From NCBI GenBank assembly GCA_000151295.1, contig GG745342.1:179582-243581 (forward strand): DNA of 64,000 bases, written 5' to 3'. Shown piece by piece: positions 11,781 to 24,397 of this stretch (position 1 is the stretch's first letter; the number at the start of each line of letters is the position of its first letter). Below the pieces are notes generated by a model. That model made no database searches. It saw only the letters and a list, made by a program, of their open reading frames with translations, and had not been told where the DNA came from. The stretch is from Allomyces macrogynus ATCC 38327. Lineage: Eukaryota; Blastocladiomycota; Blastocladiomycetes; Blastocladiales; Blastocladiaceae. The translations under genes and the position numbers were made by a program.

Positions 11781-13824
11781 TTAGCCACAGAAGTTGTCGA
11801 GGCCCGACGCGGCCAGCGCATGCGACATCGAGTTCTCGGTCTCGGTGCGGTCGTTGGTGATGGCTTACTGCGCCTGCGTGACCTGATCCTTGACGGCTTG
11901 CGGCGGCGGCGGCAGCACGTCGCGCAGGGTCTTGTCCACCTCGGCCGCACGCTCGTTGAGCTCGCGCTTGTAGTCCTGCTTCTTGTTCACGACCATGTCG
12001 AGGATGCCGGCCTACAGAGAGAAGAAAGGAGCATGACTGATCAGCAATCTGCACGAATGAATGGTCCAAGCATCGGGAGGCGGCAGACCTGCGCGGCCGT
12101 CATGTCGGCCAAGAGGTTCTGCTGCAATTTGCGATTCAGGTCGCCGTCCTTGCCCGCATCGAGCGCAGCAATCTTGCCGAGCTGCGTGACCGGGCCCGTA
12201 ATGTACTTGGTCGAAATGTAGGTCGCTGAGATCAGCGCGAACGCTCGAGACTGAGTCAGCCTTGATGGCCAGCTCAAAGATTATGTCTTTGCCGAGGTTC
12301 GACAGCGTCGACCCGTCAGAGAGAGCCGAATCGACACGTAGTTGGCCGCCGTCTCGGTCAGGTTCTTGACGTTGCGGTTGCAGACGAGCACGACGTTGAC
12401 CAAGTTCAAGAAGAACTGGCACAGCGACTGCCACTGGACGCGCAATTCACCGAGCGCCGTGTTGCCCTTCTTCAGGATGTCGATGATATCGCCCATCTCG
12501 ATCGTCTGCACGTTGATCTTGGCCACGTCGGCCATGAGCTCGGCGTGCCGCATCTGCCGCGCGCGCAGGTTCTTGGTCTACTCATCGTATCACTTCGCCG
12601 TGTCCTGATTCGCGAAGATCAAGTCAGAAACGCGTCAGCAAAGGTCCACGACAATCCGATTGCAAGTATCGCGCAACAATATTCGCGTCCCATACCTTCA
12701 AGTTGGACCGCGTCGCCTCCATGGCGCGCTTCCAGTTGGCCTGCGCCATTTCCGCGGCGGAAAGGTTCTGGCCGGTGTTGGCAATCTTCTGGAACTCGCC
12801 CGGCGTCATCGTCGGCGCGGGGTCGCGGCTGCGCGTCATTTGCGCGAGCTCTGCGTGGGCCTGCTGCCGCGTCGCGAGCTCCTTGGACTGCTCGGCGAGC
12901 TTCTGCACGGCCGCGTCGTCGACGTTGAGCTGGCCCGGCAATTTTCATTACCTCTTTGGCCGCAGCGAGCGCCTCCTTGCCAATCTGCTGCTCATTGACG
13001 GCAATCTCGGTCTGCGTGCGGGTGGAGAAGCAAGGTCAGTATACGAACTTGCGGTCGCCCCACGGCAATGAAGTGATTCGCACCTGCGGAATCGAGACGA
13101 GCGTGCGAATCGTCTTGGTGAGCATGCTGATAATGAACGCGGGCCCCTTGGTCGCCGAGTTCGGGTCGACGCCCGGCTCATTGGGCTTGGCGTCCTTGAG
13201 CTTGCCCGTGCGCGGCGCCATGGCCGAGAGCGCGTTCACCACGCCAAGCAGCTGCTCGGCAACGTCGAGCGCCTTGTCCACCGTCACGGGTACCTGGGGC
13301 TTGACCGGAGCGGGCGCGGCACCGCCGCCTTGACTGCCCTGCAGAGCCGTCGGCTTGGAACCACCACCGGCAGCGCCCGTAATCCCGCCGAGAATTGTGC
13401 CGCCGGCCATCATGCCGGCACTGGCGGGACCCATGCCCGCGGCCATGAGCATCGGCACGCCCGTGTTGGTCGCCGTCTCGAGCCCGTTGCACAGCGACTT
13501 GCCGAGCGATTCGACAAGGTTCATGCCGATCATGTCCCATCCTGCATCGAAAAAATTGATGGTACGGTCAGAACGTGGGGAACGGTCGGTTTGGGAAGGT
13601 AGAGGTCGGCAGGCGAAAAGACAACGCACCAGAGGGCATCCACCTGACCGTCTCGTTGAAGAGCTCCGCTCGCACTCTTGTGCATCGCGCGTGACCGTGG
13701 CGAGTACGCCCGGCAGCACGCCCTGCACTTATTGAACAGAGCCCATGACCAAGAGCTTGAAGGCGCGCTGCGACGGCTTGGACAGGGCCGAAATGGCCTG
13801 CGCTTGGCGGGTGATCAGGGCCAT
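11781..13824 (-). pseudogene. Decayed paralogue of the helical protein at 5.3-8.2 kb
   Basis: Reads in the same order as the gene at 5286-8156: a start like MALITRQAQAISALSKPSQR, then MPSG/GWDMIGMNLVESLGK, VTVDKALDVAEQLLG, DPAPTMTPGEFQKIANTGQN, MRHAELMADVAKINVQ and VDKTLRDVLPPPP. It is broken by internal deletions of the N-terminal third, an in-frame TAA where the intact gene has two Glu codons (near 13735), two in-frame stops (TGA and TAG) at about 12580-12600, another stop where the intact gene has Gln near 11865, and several frame changes. Some introns remain (one after MPSG), while those around the second micro-exon are absent. Clearly non-functional as a full-length protein. Confidence 0.85.
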
Positions 13825-15961
13825 GGCTGGGTCGATGCGTGGGCGAACTGGTGGTGCAGCAGAGCTGGCGGAGCCTGTCTGGTGAGCGGTGAGCGAAGAC
13901 TGTTGGTCGTCGTCGCGTCCAACGCGCCGAGGTGGGGGGAATTTGATAGCACAGCGACGCGGCCCTCTTTCGCGTTGATCCCAACGCTACGCGACAAGCG
14001 CGAAACCCTCAACGCGTGCCAGGGCACCCAGGCAGGCCATCCTTCCACGCGAACTGTCCTTCCACTCAAGCCGTGCTCAGAACGTCCCTGTTGGCGTGGA
14101 AAACGAGGACCAAGCGCCGCGCCACCGATTGCCCTCGACATGGAGAGCGCCGCTGATGGCGACCCGAACACGGAAGGTGTGCGTCCTTCGTTCAGGTACC
14201 GCGCTGCTCCCAGCTTGTCTGCTGAGCTCTCAACGTTTTTGTCTGCTTGGCATCTCCATTCGCCACAAGCCGTCCATTGTCGACCCAGGCATCAAAGATT
14301 TTGTTCGCGGAATAGCTCTGTTTGGCAGATCCTGCTTCAATCATGGTTCGATCGTGGTGGTGGTGGAGGAGGAGGAGGAGGAGGAGGAGGAGAGGCATCA
14401 ACAGACTATTCTGCAACCGGCTCGTCTCCGTCTTATTCCTCAAGGGTAGCGCGGGCGAGTGGTCATAGAGTGTCAACAGTTAGTCGCGCACTTCCCGCCG
14501 TTTTGCTCCATTGGCTTCTCATGGTTCCGTCCGACGCTCTCCACCTCAATCCATATTTGCGTCTCGCTTTCAACGTCCAGTTCGAGCTGCTTTGGTAGAC
14601 CCTGCACGGTTGTGTTGCTGCATGGGTCGCCATGTCCACACGCCAGCCCGTTCCGCAAAGCACGTCCTGCACTGGCTCTGCCCATGCGCTCTTACGCGGC
14701 AGTCGCTGTGACCGCTGCTCCTGTACTCTGCTGGCGCGGCACGCAATGTTTTGGAAGGGAGCTGTGCTGTCGTGTTTGTAATGCCTGCGCTGGTCGCCCC
14801 TCTCGTGGTCTGGTCGCTGGCACCAAACCATTGGCGTGCCCAGCGCGCATCAGGAATTACATCAAAGTGGATGTTCAGGCCTCATTCGTAAGGGCGGCGG
14901 TAGGGTTGAGTTGGCAAGCAAGGTTGCGGAACAGTCCGGAAAACGCGTGTTTGAGGCCAAATGGGTCATCGAAACTTGAAACAGGTGGTGCGACGTGGTG
15001 ATGTCGGCAATACCTTGTTGCGCCGAGGCTCATTTTGCCGGCTTTGCACAAGCGAGACAATGGGGGTCACATGGATGGGGATCGACGCCAGCGCGCATCT
15101 TTATTTGCTGTTGTTCCCGCCAGTTCCCGCCAGTTCCCGGGGCCGAAACGGCGCCAAACTTGATCAGGTTTTCGCCTCTCGTCGCCTTTCGGCCCAGGGT
15201 CCGGCTCTCGAGCCAATGGTCAAGGGTTCGCCACACAACCCCGACCAAACAAGTCATAACGAGTAGCAACCACGACTCGAGTCCAGCCCGTTTCTTGGTG
15301 ATGCCCAACTGATCACACACCGCCCAGCGCTCCCACCTCGGTCTAACCGGTTGCAACCAGCAGCTGGTAGCGGTCAGGCCGCGACATGGCCACCGTTCGT
15401 AAACCGGTGGGAGTTTGGGGCGAGCTGAGAGCCAGCCTGAGTGCCAATCCGGTTCCTGATGCGCGTGCAATGCCACAGGGCTTCAGCCGGACACGTCAAA
15501 AACGGTATATTGAACCAAGCAATCGCGCGAGCGTAAACCCCTGTGCATCAAAAAAATTTGCCGTTTTAGACTGACCTGGCCGGCAAATATGGCGGCTTCG
15601 AACCTCATGCGCGCCACGCTCACGCGCACAACACAACTCCCGTCCTCTGCAGCCGCGCCACGACGGAGGCCCGTCCGCCGTTTGACGCGCATGCCGGGCG
15701 CCCGTCTACCTGTCCGGGCAGGGGCGGGCGGGCCAACAGAGTCCGCGCGCCAAGTCTTTTTGAGCCCCTGCCTCTGGCGAACAAGCACCCGGCAAAGGAC
15801 CTACAAGTACCGCCGGTGCGCCTGCTGCCAGCGCTGCCTCGGCTCCCCGGCTCTCTTCCTCTCAACGCGACTCGGCTGTTGCGGCAATCATCGACGGCGT
15901 CCGAGCTGCTCGAATCTCGAATCGTGAGCGGCCCGTGCTCGCGTGAACTGATCCTCGTCGC
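13825..15961. other. Gene-poor intergenic region
   Basis: No ORF has convincing protein character or splice support. It contains a GTG/GAG purine-rich microsatellite near 14354-14395. Open frames here are GC-driven and lack domain signatures. Moderately AT-rich patches occur near 15500-15560. Confidence 0.5.
14354..14395. repeat. (GTG)n(GAG)n microsatellite
   Basis: A purine-biased run of GTG followed by GAG triplets in intergenic DNA. It is not part of a supported gene. Confidence 0.8.
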
Positions 15962-16198
15962 GACCATCGACCCGCTCGCTTGGGGCTGCACCGCGGTTTT
16001 GCTGCCGATTCGCGTTTGCTCGACCACCATCAACCTCAAGCATCTCGCTCCTGGATCAGCCGACGCCGATATTGTCGCGCGACCATCGACCCGCTCGCTT
16101 GGGGCTGCACCGCGGTTTTGCTGCCGATTCGCGTTTGCTCGACCACCATCAACCTCAAGCATCTCGCTCCTGGATCAGCCGACGCCGATATTGTCGCG
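15962..16198. repeat. Perfect 119-bp tandem duplication
   Basis: Two adjacent copies, 15962-16080 and 16081-16198, match over their whole length apart from the final base. The array ends about 90 bp before the first supported exon of the ABC transporter, so it lies in the promoter or 5'UTR. The near identity points to a recent duplication or an assembly artefact. Confidence 0.9.
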
Positions 16199-16286
16199 GA
16201 GTGCGCTCTGCACCCGTTGTCGTCACCATGGTCTCCTTTTGCCGTAATGGCGAGCCACTGGTGCGGTCAGAGCCAATACTTCTCAA

Positions 16287-19200
16287 ATGCACGTTAATCG
16301 ACCAACGACTTACCGCGCGGCCTCGAATTTCCAGGATGTCACGACCCATGCCGCTACGCAAATCGACTTCAATTTCTGCTTCCAAGAGGGCGTCGGCCTG
16401 ACGGCCTTGGCCGCCGTGTGCTTCTTGGCCATCGGGAACCGCTTTCTGTTCATTCGAAAGCGACCGAACCTACCCGAGGGCATGACGCACCCGCATCGCA
16501 TGCTGATTGCGGCCAAGATGGTTTGTGCCCGTTCTCAGCGCGACCTGCGCGCACGCTGTCATCGTCATGACCGCCAGATGCTAACCTGACCGACGACGTT
16601 GTTCTAGATTCTCGCTCTCGGCAACCTGGCCACGGCCGTCACGGCCGTCGTCCTGGCCAGCGGCGCCGACGAGCCACAAGCCGCGTCGACGTACCTCGCG
16701 TGGATCCTGACGTGCCTGGTCCTGGCGCTTGCGCTTCCGACGCACTACCTCGAGTACCTGCGCAGCAGGCGCCCGTCGACGTCGCTGTGCACGTTTTACG
16801 TGGTGTTCGCGATCCTGCTCGCCGTTCGCCTGCGCTCGCTCATTCTGCTCGAAGTGACCGACTGGTGGTTCACGCACACGATCACGCAGCTCTCGATTAC
16901 GGGCGTCATGTTCTTCGTCGAAAACTTTTCGGCCAAGGGCAACGATTTGCGCAAGAACCACCAAATCGTCGCGACCGATGGATCGTCGGTGCGCGAGTCG
17001 CCTGAAGTCACAGCGACGTACATGTCCAAGGTCACGTTCTGGTGGGTCACGGAGATGCTGCTGCGAGGCCGCAAGAAGGCGCTCGAGTTTGCCGATATGT
17101 GGGATTTGCCGTTCACGCTGCGGTCGCGCCGGACCGGCGATATGCTGCAAGAGGCGTGGGACTACCAGTGCAAGGTCAACCCGCAGAACCCGTCGTTCTT
17201 CAAGGCTCTGCTCTATGTCTTCGGGCCGCGGCTCGTTTTTAACACGTTTCTCGCGTTCTTGACGGCCGGCATGTCGTTTGCGACGCCGCTCTTTGTGCAG
17301 TACTTTGTCAACCTCGTGCTAGCGCGTGGCACGCCCGCCGAACGGCCCGCGGCCGAGGGCGTCACCATCTCGATCATGTTCTTGATTATCGGGCTCGCGT
17401 CGTCGCTCATCATGGGTCAAGAGTACCACATCGGATTCACGGAGCTGACGCGCTGCCGTGCTGCGGTCCAGGTCCGTTTGCCACTTTCTCCATCACAATT
17501 CTTGATTTGTTTTGCGTGAGCACTTTCTCATTGATTTTGCCATCTTCTTCAGGACGTCGTCTACCGCAAGGCGCTCACGATTCCGTCGCACGACCGCGCG
17601 TCGACGGGTGAAATCGTCAACCATTGCCAAGTCGACGCCAACAACATTGCACAGACGCTCATCAACGTGCTCGACCTGCTGCCCACGCCGCTCACGCTGT
17701 CGATTGCGCTCTACATGCTCTACCAGCAGGTCGGCTGGACCATGGCCATGACGATTGCCGTCATGTTGGCCGCGGTGCCCGTGCTTGGGTACTGTGCGTC
17801 GCGCATGATGGTGCTGCGCACGGCGTCGCTCGCGCAGACCGATGGTCGTATCAAGGCTATTAACGAGGCGATCAACGGCATCAAGGTGCGATTGCCTTTT
17901 TTTTTTTTTCGAAACTGGTGGCAACCAGCATTGCATCGTCAAATGCTGACCCGTCTCCTTTTCGGCACCTAGACGTTGAAGTTGTACGGATGGACCAAGT
18001 ACCTGCGCGCGCGCATTCTGCACTTCCGAGACCAGGAGCTGGCCTTGCTGCGGCGCGTCTACAACGTGCTCTCCATCCAGATTGGCCTGTCGTTCATGTT
18101 GCCATCGATCTCGACGTTTACCGTGTTTGCCGTCTACTCGGCCATCTCGCCCCCCAATACGCTCACGGCCGGCCGTGTCTTTGTAACGCTGTCGCTGTTC
18201 CGACTCGTCGAGCACCCGATTCAAGGGCTCGTCTGGGGCTGGTCGCCGCTCGTCGAGGCCTACGCGTCGGTAAAGCGTATTGGCCGCTTTTTGCAGACCA
18301 AGGAGCTCGAGGTGTTTGTGGAGCGCACGACCGATGTGGCCAACCCGGCCGCGATCCAGATCGACAACTCCGAGTTCTTCTTTGTTGACGACAAGACGGT
18401 CATGACAATTGACACGCTCACAATCCCGCGCGGGTCGCTGACGGCCGTCGTCGGCAAGGTCGGCATGGGCAAGACGGCGCTGCTCTCGGCGATGCTCGGC
18501 GAAATCTACAAGAAGCCCAACGGCGGCAAAGTCGTGATCAACGGCCGCGTCGCGTACGTCTCGCAGACGTCGTGGATCATGAACGGCACTGTGCGCGACA
18601 ATATCCTGTTTGGCCGCGAGTACGACAAGGACCGCTACCGCAAGGTGCTCAAGGCATGCTCGCTCGTCAAGGACTTGCAGGTGCTCAGTCACGGCGACCA
18701 GACGCAGATTGGCGAAAAGGGCATCAACCTCTCGGGCGGGCAAAAGGCGCGCATCACTTGTGCGCGCGCGCTCTATGCCGACGCGGAAATTATTCTTATG
18801 GACGACCCGCTTTCAGCTGTCGACGCGCACGTCGACCGGCACATGTTCGAGGCCTGGTTCCACCCGGACCACGGCATGCTGCGCGGCAAGACGGTCGTGC
18901 TCGTCACGCACGCCGTGCACCATCTCGCCGACGTCGACCACATTATTGCCATCAAGGACGGCAAGATTCACGAGCAGGGCACCTACGCCGAGCTCATGAG
19001 CGCCAATGGTACCGTCGCCGAACTCGTCAACGAGTACATGGCCAAGCGCCAGCTCGAAGGGCCCACGTCGTCCTCGTCCGAGTCGTCGGACGAGGACGGG
19101 TCCGAGACCGTGTCGGTCTCGTCCGTGTCGGGCGCCAACAAGAAGTCGATTGAGATTGATGAGCGCGCCGGTATCGAGGGCGAGACGCGCAAGGTGCTGC

Positions 19201-21492
19201 GCAAGTCGCTGTCGCGCGCATCCATGAATGGCATTGGGCGCAGTGCGCCGGATCTTGCGCTCGACGACGACGATGTGGCCAACGCGGGTCCTGACGACGA
19301 GAACAACGAAAAGAACACGTCGGGCAAGGTGAGCTGGCAAGTCTACATGCAGTATTTCAAGTAAGATTCTCTCGCCTGGGGCTCAAACTCGCGTCTGCAG
19401 ATTTTTCTCACCGTTTTTCTTGTTCCTGGATAGGTACTGTGGGTATTGGTACATTGCCCTGTCCGTGTTCCTGTCGCTCGTCGGGACAGTGCTCGGGATC
19501 GTCGTGACGCTGTGGCTCGGCATGTGGGGTACCGCTTCGAGTGCCGGCAAGGGCGACAACGTCGCCTACTGGCTTGGTGGATACGCGGGCATCGTCGTCT
19601 CGAACAGTTTCATCTCGATCTTCACGTTCTACTTTTCGCTCGCCATCGTCGCGATCCGTGCCGCTCGCACGACCATGATCAACCTTCTCGACCGCATTTT
19701 CCGCGTTCCACTCAGCTTCTTTGACTTGACGCCTTCCGGTAAGTCGATGGAGCTTGCCCGTTGGCCCGAAACGCGACAAACGAACTCACCCATCACCCCC
19801 CGCGATCACCCCCAGGCCGCATCCTCAACCGGTTCTCCAACGACCAGAAACAAATCGATACGATGATTCCCGTGCGTTTCCCGTCTTTCTGAATGCGCGG
19901 CCCTCGGTTGCATCAGCAGTCGAGCGACTGATCGCATTTTCGCCTTGTGGCGGCGACTCGGCGACTCGGCGATGCTAAACTCGCCTTTTCCTCATTGTTC
20001 TAGGCCATGTTCAACCAATGCGTGTTCTTGGTGTTCCAAGCGATCGGCATCCTGATCACGATCATTATTGCCACGCCGTGGATCGTGCTCGTGCTGATTC
20101 CGATCACGGCCATTTTCCTCTTGATCCAGCGGCTCTACCTCAACGTGTCGCGTGAAGTGCAGCGTCTCTACCTCGTCTACGCGTCCCCCGTCTACCAGCA
20201 CTACACCGAGTCACTTGATGGTCTCGGCGTGATTCGCGCGTACGGCCACGTCGACCGGTTCGAGACCAACGCCGAAAAGAAGCTCGATAACGCGTCCAAG
20301 GCCTTCTACAACATGATTTCGACGAACCGGTGGCTGTTTGTGCAGCTGCAGATCATTGGCAACCTGATCATTGGCGCGATCTCGCTGCTCGCGGTGCTCA
20401 CACCCACGTCGGGCACGGCCATCGTCGGCACGAGTCTCCAGTACTCGCTCGACATTACGTTCATGCTCTCGGCGCTCATTCGCGTACGTTCGCGCTTTTT
20501 TTTTTTTTCGCTTACGGCTCCCGCGGTCACGATTGATGCGTGCGCTCACCTTGCGCGGATCGCTTCTATAGATGCTGAGTCAGCTCGAGAACGCGCTCGT
20601 GTCGGTCGAGCGTGTCAAGGAGTACTCGGAGCTGCCGACCGAGGCGCCCGAGGAGACCTCGTTTGACCTCGACGCGGCGTGGCCTGCCAAGGGCGCCATC
20701 GAGTTCAAGGACTACACGACCAGCTACCGCGAGGGGCTCGACCCGGTTCTCAAGCACGTCAACCTGTCGATCAAGGCTGGCGAGCGCATTGGCATTGTTG
20801 GGCGCACGGGTGCAGGTACGCCGCGATGTTTTTCTTCCCTGTTTTATTGATCCGCATAAACTGACTCTCGAACTCGTCTCTTCTGAACCATAGGAAAATC
20901 GTCGTTGACGCTGGCCCTGTTTCGCATCATCGAAGCGACGGGCGGCTCGATTATCGTCGACGGCGAGGAGCTGAGCAAGATTGGCCTGCACGACGTGCGG
21001 TCGCGGCTCACAATCCTGCCGCAGGACCCGATCCTGTTCGACGCCAAGGTGCGCGAGAACCTGGACCCGTCGGGCACCAAGGACGATGCCGCGCTTTGGC
21101 ACGCGCTCGAGGGCGCAGGGCTCGCCGAGTACGTGCGGCAGCAAGAAAACGGGCTCGACGCGAGTCTCACGTCCACGTCGCTGTCGGTCGGGCAGGCGCA
21201 GCTGCTGTGCTTGGCGCGCGCGATTCTGCGCAAGACCAAGGTGCTGGTGCTGGACGAAGCCACGGCCTCGATTGATCACCAGACCGACGAGATTGTGCAG
21301 CAAACGATTCGCCGCGAGTTTGTTGGGTGCACGGTGCTCACGATTGCGCACCGCATTGCAACGATTCTCGACTACGACCGCATTTGCGTGCTGGATCACG
21401 GAGAGGTGGCCGAGTTTGATACGCCCGAGGCGTTGTTGGCCAACCCCGAGTCCATCTTCTACTCGCTCGCCAAGGAGAGTGGGCTCGTGTAG
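16287..21492 (+). CDS. ABCC/MRP-type full ABC transporter (YCF1-like)
   Basis: Nine exons in consistent phase: 16287-16520, 16608-17471, 17553-17885, 17973-19360, 19434-19738, 19816-19871, 20004-20483, 20572-20815 and 20894-21492, about 1500 residues, the usual ABCC length. The N-terminus ([12 protein letters not shown] plus hydrophobic segments) is TMD0-like. NBD1 has Walker A GKVGMGKT, signature LSGGQKARI and degenerate Walker [12 protein letters not shown], typical of ABCC. NBD2 has [23 protein letters not shown] and [12 protein letters not shown]. The intron at 20816-20893 splits the NBD2 Walker A. An acidic Ser-rich linker at about 19070-19310 resembles the regulatory linker of YCF1. Family role: export or vacuolar sequestration of glutathione conjugates and metals, so vacuolar or plasma membrane location is inferred. 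A further short 5' exon near 16250 is possible, so the start is uncertain. Confidence 0.93.
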
Positions 21493-21506
21493 ACGTTGCG
21501 CTGGGT

Positions 21507-21531
21507 GATTTTGATTTTGATTTTGATTTTG
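21507..21531. repeat. (GATTTT)n short tandem repeat
   Basis: Four copies of a GATTTT hexamer immediately after the ABC transporter stop codon, probably in the 3'UTR. Confidence 0.75.
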
Positions 21532-21770
21532 GTTTTGCCATTTTTGCATCGTTCTGTTTTTGTATCATGTTGCCCATTACCCCTCGTTTTTGGATTGCTT
21601 CCACAGCGATCGCCCTCAATACAACCTTAGACGGTTCTTGTCGCATGTCTCTTTTGTGATCCTTTCCCTCCGACCGTGCAAGCATTCGGAGTTCCATTTC
21701 GTCAATTTCAATTCGTCAGTTCCTTTTCACCAGTTCCTTGCCGCTATCCCCCTTGCGCCGCACCCGCCCA

Positions 21771-24051
21771 TCAAGTCGCCTCCCCCACCCCAACAGCGAC
21801 CACGTCGACTGCGGCCATCAGGACAGGCATCGCCGGCACCTTGGCACGCACTCTCTCCACCAGTTCCCGCGAGCCACGGACGTGGATCTTGATCTGCACT
21901 GACGCCGGGTCCCTTTCATTCTGGCGGTCCTGCTCGACCCACGACACGAGCATGCCGATCCGCGCCAAATGCACCTCCACGCCTGCATCCACAACGTCCA
22001 CGATCACGGGGGCATGGGCCAGACCACCATTTGCGTCTTCCGCGCCGCGCACACAATCGACCACGCTTGCGCGTTTGCGGGAGTGGAGACGAACCGCAGC
22101 GCGTCAAGTTTCGCGCTCGCGGGATCGGGCACGAGCGCCAACTCGCGCGCCCGCGATACTTTGGCGATCACGATCTGCGTCAAGGCCGCAGCGACGGGGA
22201 GCGTGAGCTGGTAAAGGTCGAGGTCGAGGTATGTGGCGCGCGGCATGCCCGTGAGCGCGGCCAGCGACAGGACCGGACCCTGCTCGTTGTCGTTGGTGCG
22301 TGCGAGACGCGTCACATTCGGCAGGTGGACAGTGTCGTGATCGAGCTGGTTCCACACGGCAGCGGCGAGCCGGACGTCGAGCAGGCCTGGGTGCGCGAGC
22401 GCGAGCAGCGTCACGTAGTGAGTGTCGCAGATGAATTGCCTGAGCTGCGGGAACTGCGTCGACCCGGATGCCGCTTACAGAACAAACGGGTCGCCGCCGG
22501 CCAGGTAACCGCGGCTCGCGTCCAGAATTGCCAGCGCTTGCAGTGCCGGGAGCGCTGCTGGGAGGGCCAGATCGCGCTCGTCACTGGCGCGGCGTCTGTG
22601 AACCAAGACGCGGGCCGTGCGGAGCGTGGGGAGAGTCGTGCGTGCGAGCAGCGAGAAAAAGAGCGACGTCGACTCGACCGAAACGAGCCGGAAAGACTGG
22701 ACCCAGCGCAGCGAGGTGGTCGCGAAGCCGGCCGACGGTCGCAGCCGAGGTGATGTGGGGCAAACGATCAAAACTATTAGGTGGATAGCCGACGAATGCT
22801 TCGAACAGTGCCAGGTGTGGCAGGCGTGCCAGCGCGAGCACCTCCTTGGCCGCAACCCAAATGGTGGAATGAAGAGCGAGCGTCATCAGCCGTCTCGAAT
22901 CCAGCATGGAGCAGTCGAGCACTCCCATTAATTGAGAGCCCGAATAGACTGCGTGGAGGTGGACAAGGTGCGGCAATGATTCTGGCAACCAGCTCGTTTT
23001 GAAGCACTGTAACACCAGGCACCTTGATGGTCTGGTTCCGTGCGCCCCGGAACGGGATTTCGACTTCAATCGTGCGCAATGCCTGTGCAAACGTGTCCGA
23101 GTTGGGCATGGAGGCATTGGCCGGGCTGGTGTCGAGCAGGAAAGAGTCCCAAGCAAACGTCAAGTCCCGCTCTTTATCGAGGATACACTGGTCAGGTATG
23201 TCAGGAACTGGTGGTACATGGCTGCGTCTTGCATGAGAATCGGCCGTGACCCTCCAACCGGGAGCTCGCGAAGTGCCGGTGCTGCTGGAAGTGCGGCAAT
23301 AAAGCCATGATCCTTGCAATTAAAGCCGCGGTAACGTCAAATCCGCGAGCCACAACCTTTTGCTACTCCAATCAAGCGTCAGCGACGCGAGTTGCTCCTG
23401 GACCGACACGAGCACGGCTTGGTCCTTGTCGGAGACCATCGGAGACCGCAAAATAATGCGATCGAGGTTCGGCCAGACCGCGAAAAGCGTGTCCGTTTTG
23501 CACGTGGGTGATCCGAGCCAGCGAGGGTTCACGCCCGACCCCTCAACTTCGCCAATTTGGAGCATCTTCAACCACGACCGAGGCACCCGCAACGCCCGCC
23601 CGGACCACACAGAAACCTCGCTGTGGTCGCTCACGTTCGGAACCACGTGAATAGCGCAAGTCGCTTCAATCCTCCTGCCCAACTTGGAACAAGACGTGGA
23701 TTCGCGCTGGCCAATGACGACGTGAATGTTGACCGTACGGTCTCCACCACGGAATCGCCAGTCAATCACGTCAACGGCGGCGACAGCAAACGACACGACG
23801 AGCCGGCGCAACGCGGCAGCGCGAATCGAGCGACACGTTCCCGCCAGGCGAAACAGGTCCCTTGGCTCAGCGCACCCTTGTGAATCGCTGGGTCCGCGGC
23901 AGACTACTTGACGGCTAATCATGCCAAGCAGCTCGATCGGGAGAGTCGAGAACGACGCCGCTTTGTGCAGTGCTGCAGCGCCATGGTTGCGGCTCGTTGG
24001 TGATGTGATCTTGGCCGCGTCGCCTTGCACTGGTGGGGGCACATTTGGCAT
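21771..24051 (-). pseudogene. F-box protein paralogue, multiply frameshifted
   Basis: Aligns by eye along its length with the neighbour at 24398-26544: the F-box STLPIELLGMISRQVV, FRLAGTCRSIRAAALRRL, VPRSWLKMLQIGEVEG, AALPAAPALREL, TIWVAAKEVLALARLPHLA, LFFSLLARTTLPTLRTARVL, VRLAAAVWNQLDHDTVHLPN and VDVVDAGVEVHLARIGMLVSW. These blocks fall in three different frames with at least five frame changes, including a stop after LTLPRL at 23320 and a one-base shift near 22690. The neighbour has no introns at these places, so indels are the simpler reading. Start-like ATG at 24051. Probably non-functional. Confidence 0.75.
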
Positions 24052-24397
24052 TGTCGTAACTGGAATGGTGCGTTGCAGAGCAGGTCCAGGAAATGAGAGT
24101 GATCTTGACGCGTCGGGAGCCGGAGGACGGTACAAGAGGAATGCGGAATTTCCTGATCTGACGCGGGATTGCAGCTGCAGCTGCTGCGAGCGTGGGAGCA
24201 CAGACTGACATGTTGACGAGTGCAAAAACAAAGCACCATTGCCGACAACAGCAGCCGGTTCGCTTCCATTCCGTCAATATCCTCAAACGGGAGTCGACGA
24301 TGCATGCCAAGCTGGCTCTCGCGGTTTGGGTTCTTCCATCAAAACAGGATGAGTTCGATTTCCTCAACGTTTGGCGTCCAAACTATTCATCACCCAC

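Noticed and set aside
14192..14476. Leucine-run ORF resembling a membrane protein
   Set aside because: The leucine run is simply the antisense of the GAG microsatellite.
13678..14598. 306-codon plus-strand frame with acidic run
   Set aside because: Overlaps the pseudogene start and a GAG microsatellite; no domain, no splice support.
17493..18743. 416-codon minus-strand frame
   Set aside because: Antisense to ABC transporter TMD1/NBD1 exons with clear motifs.
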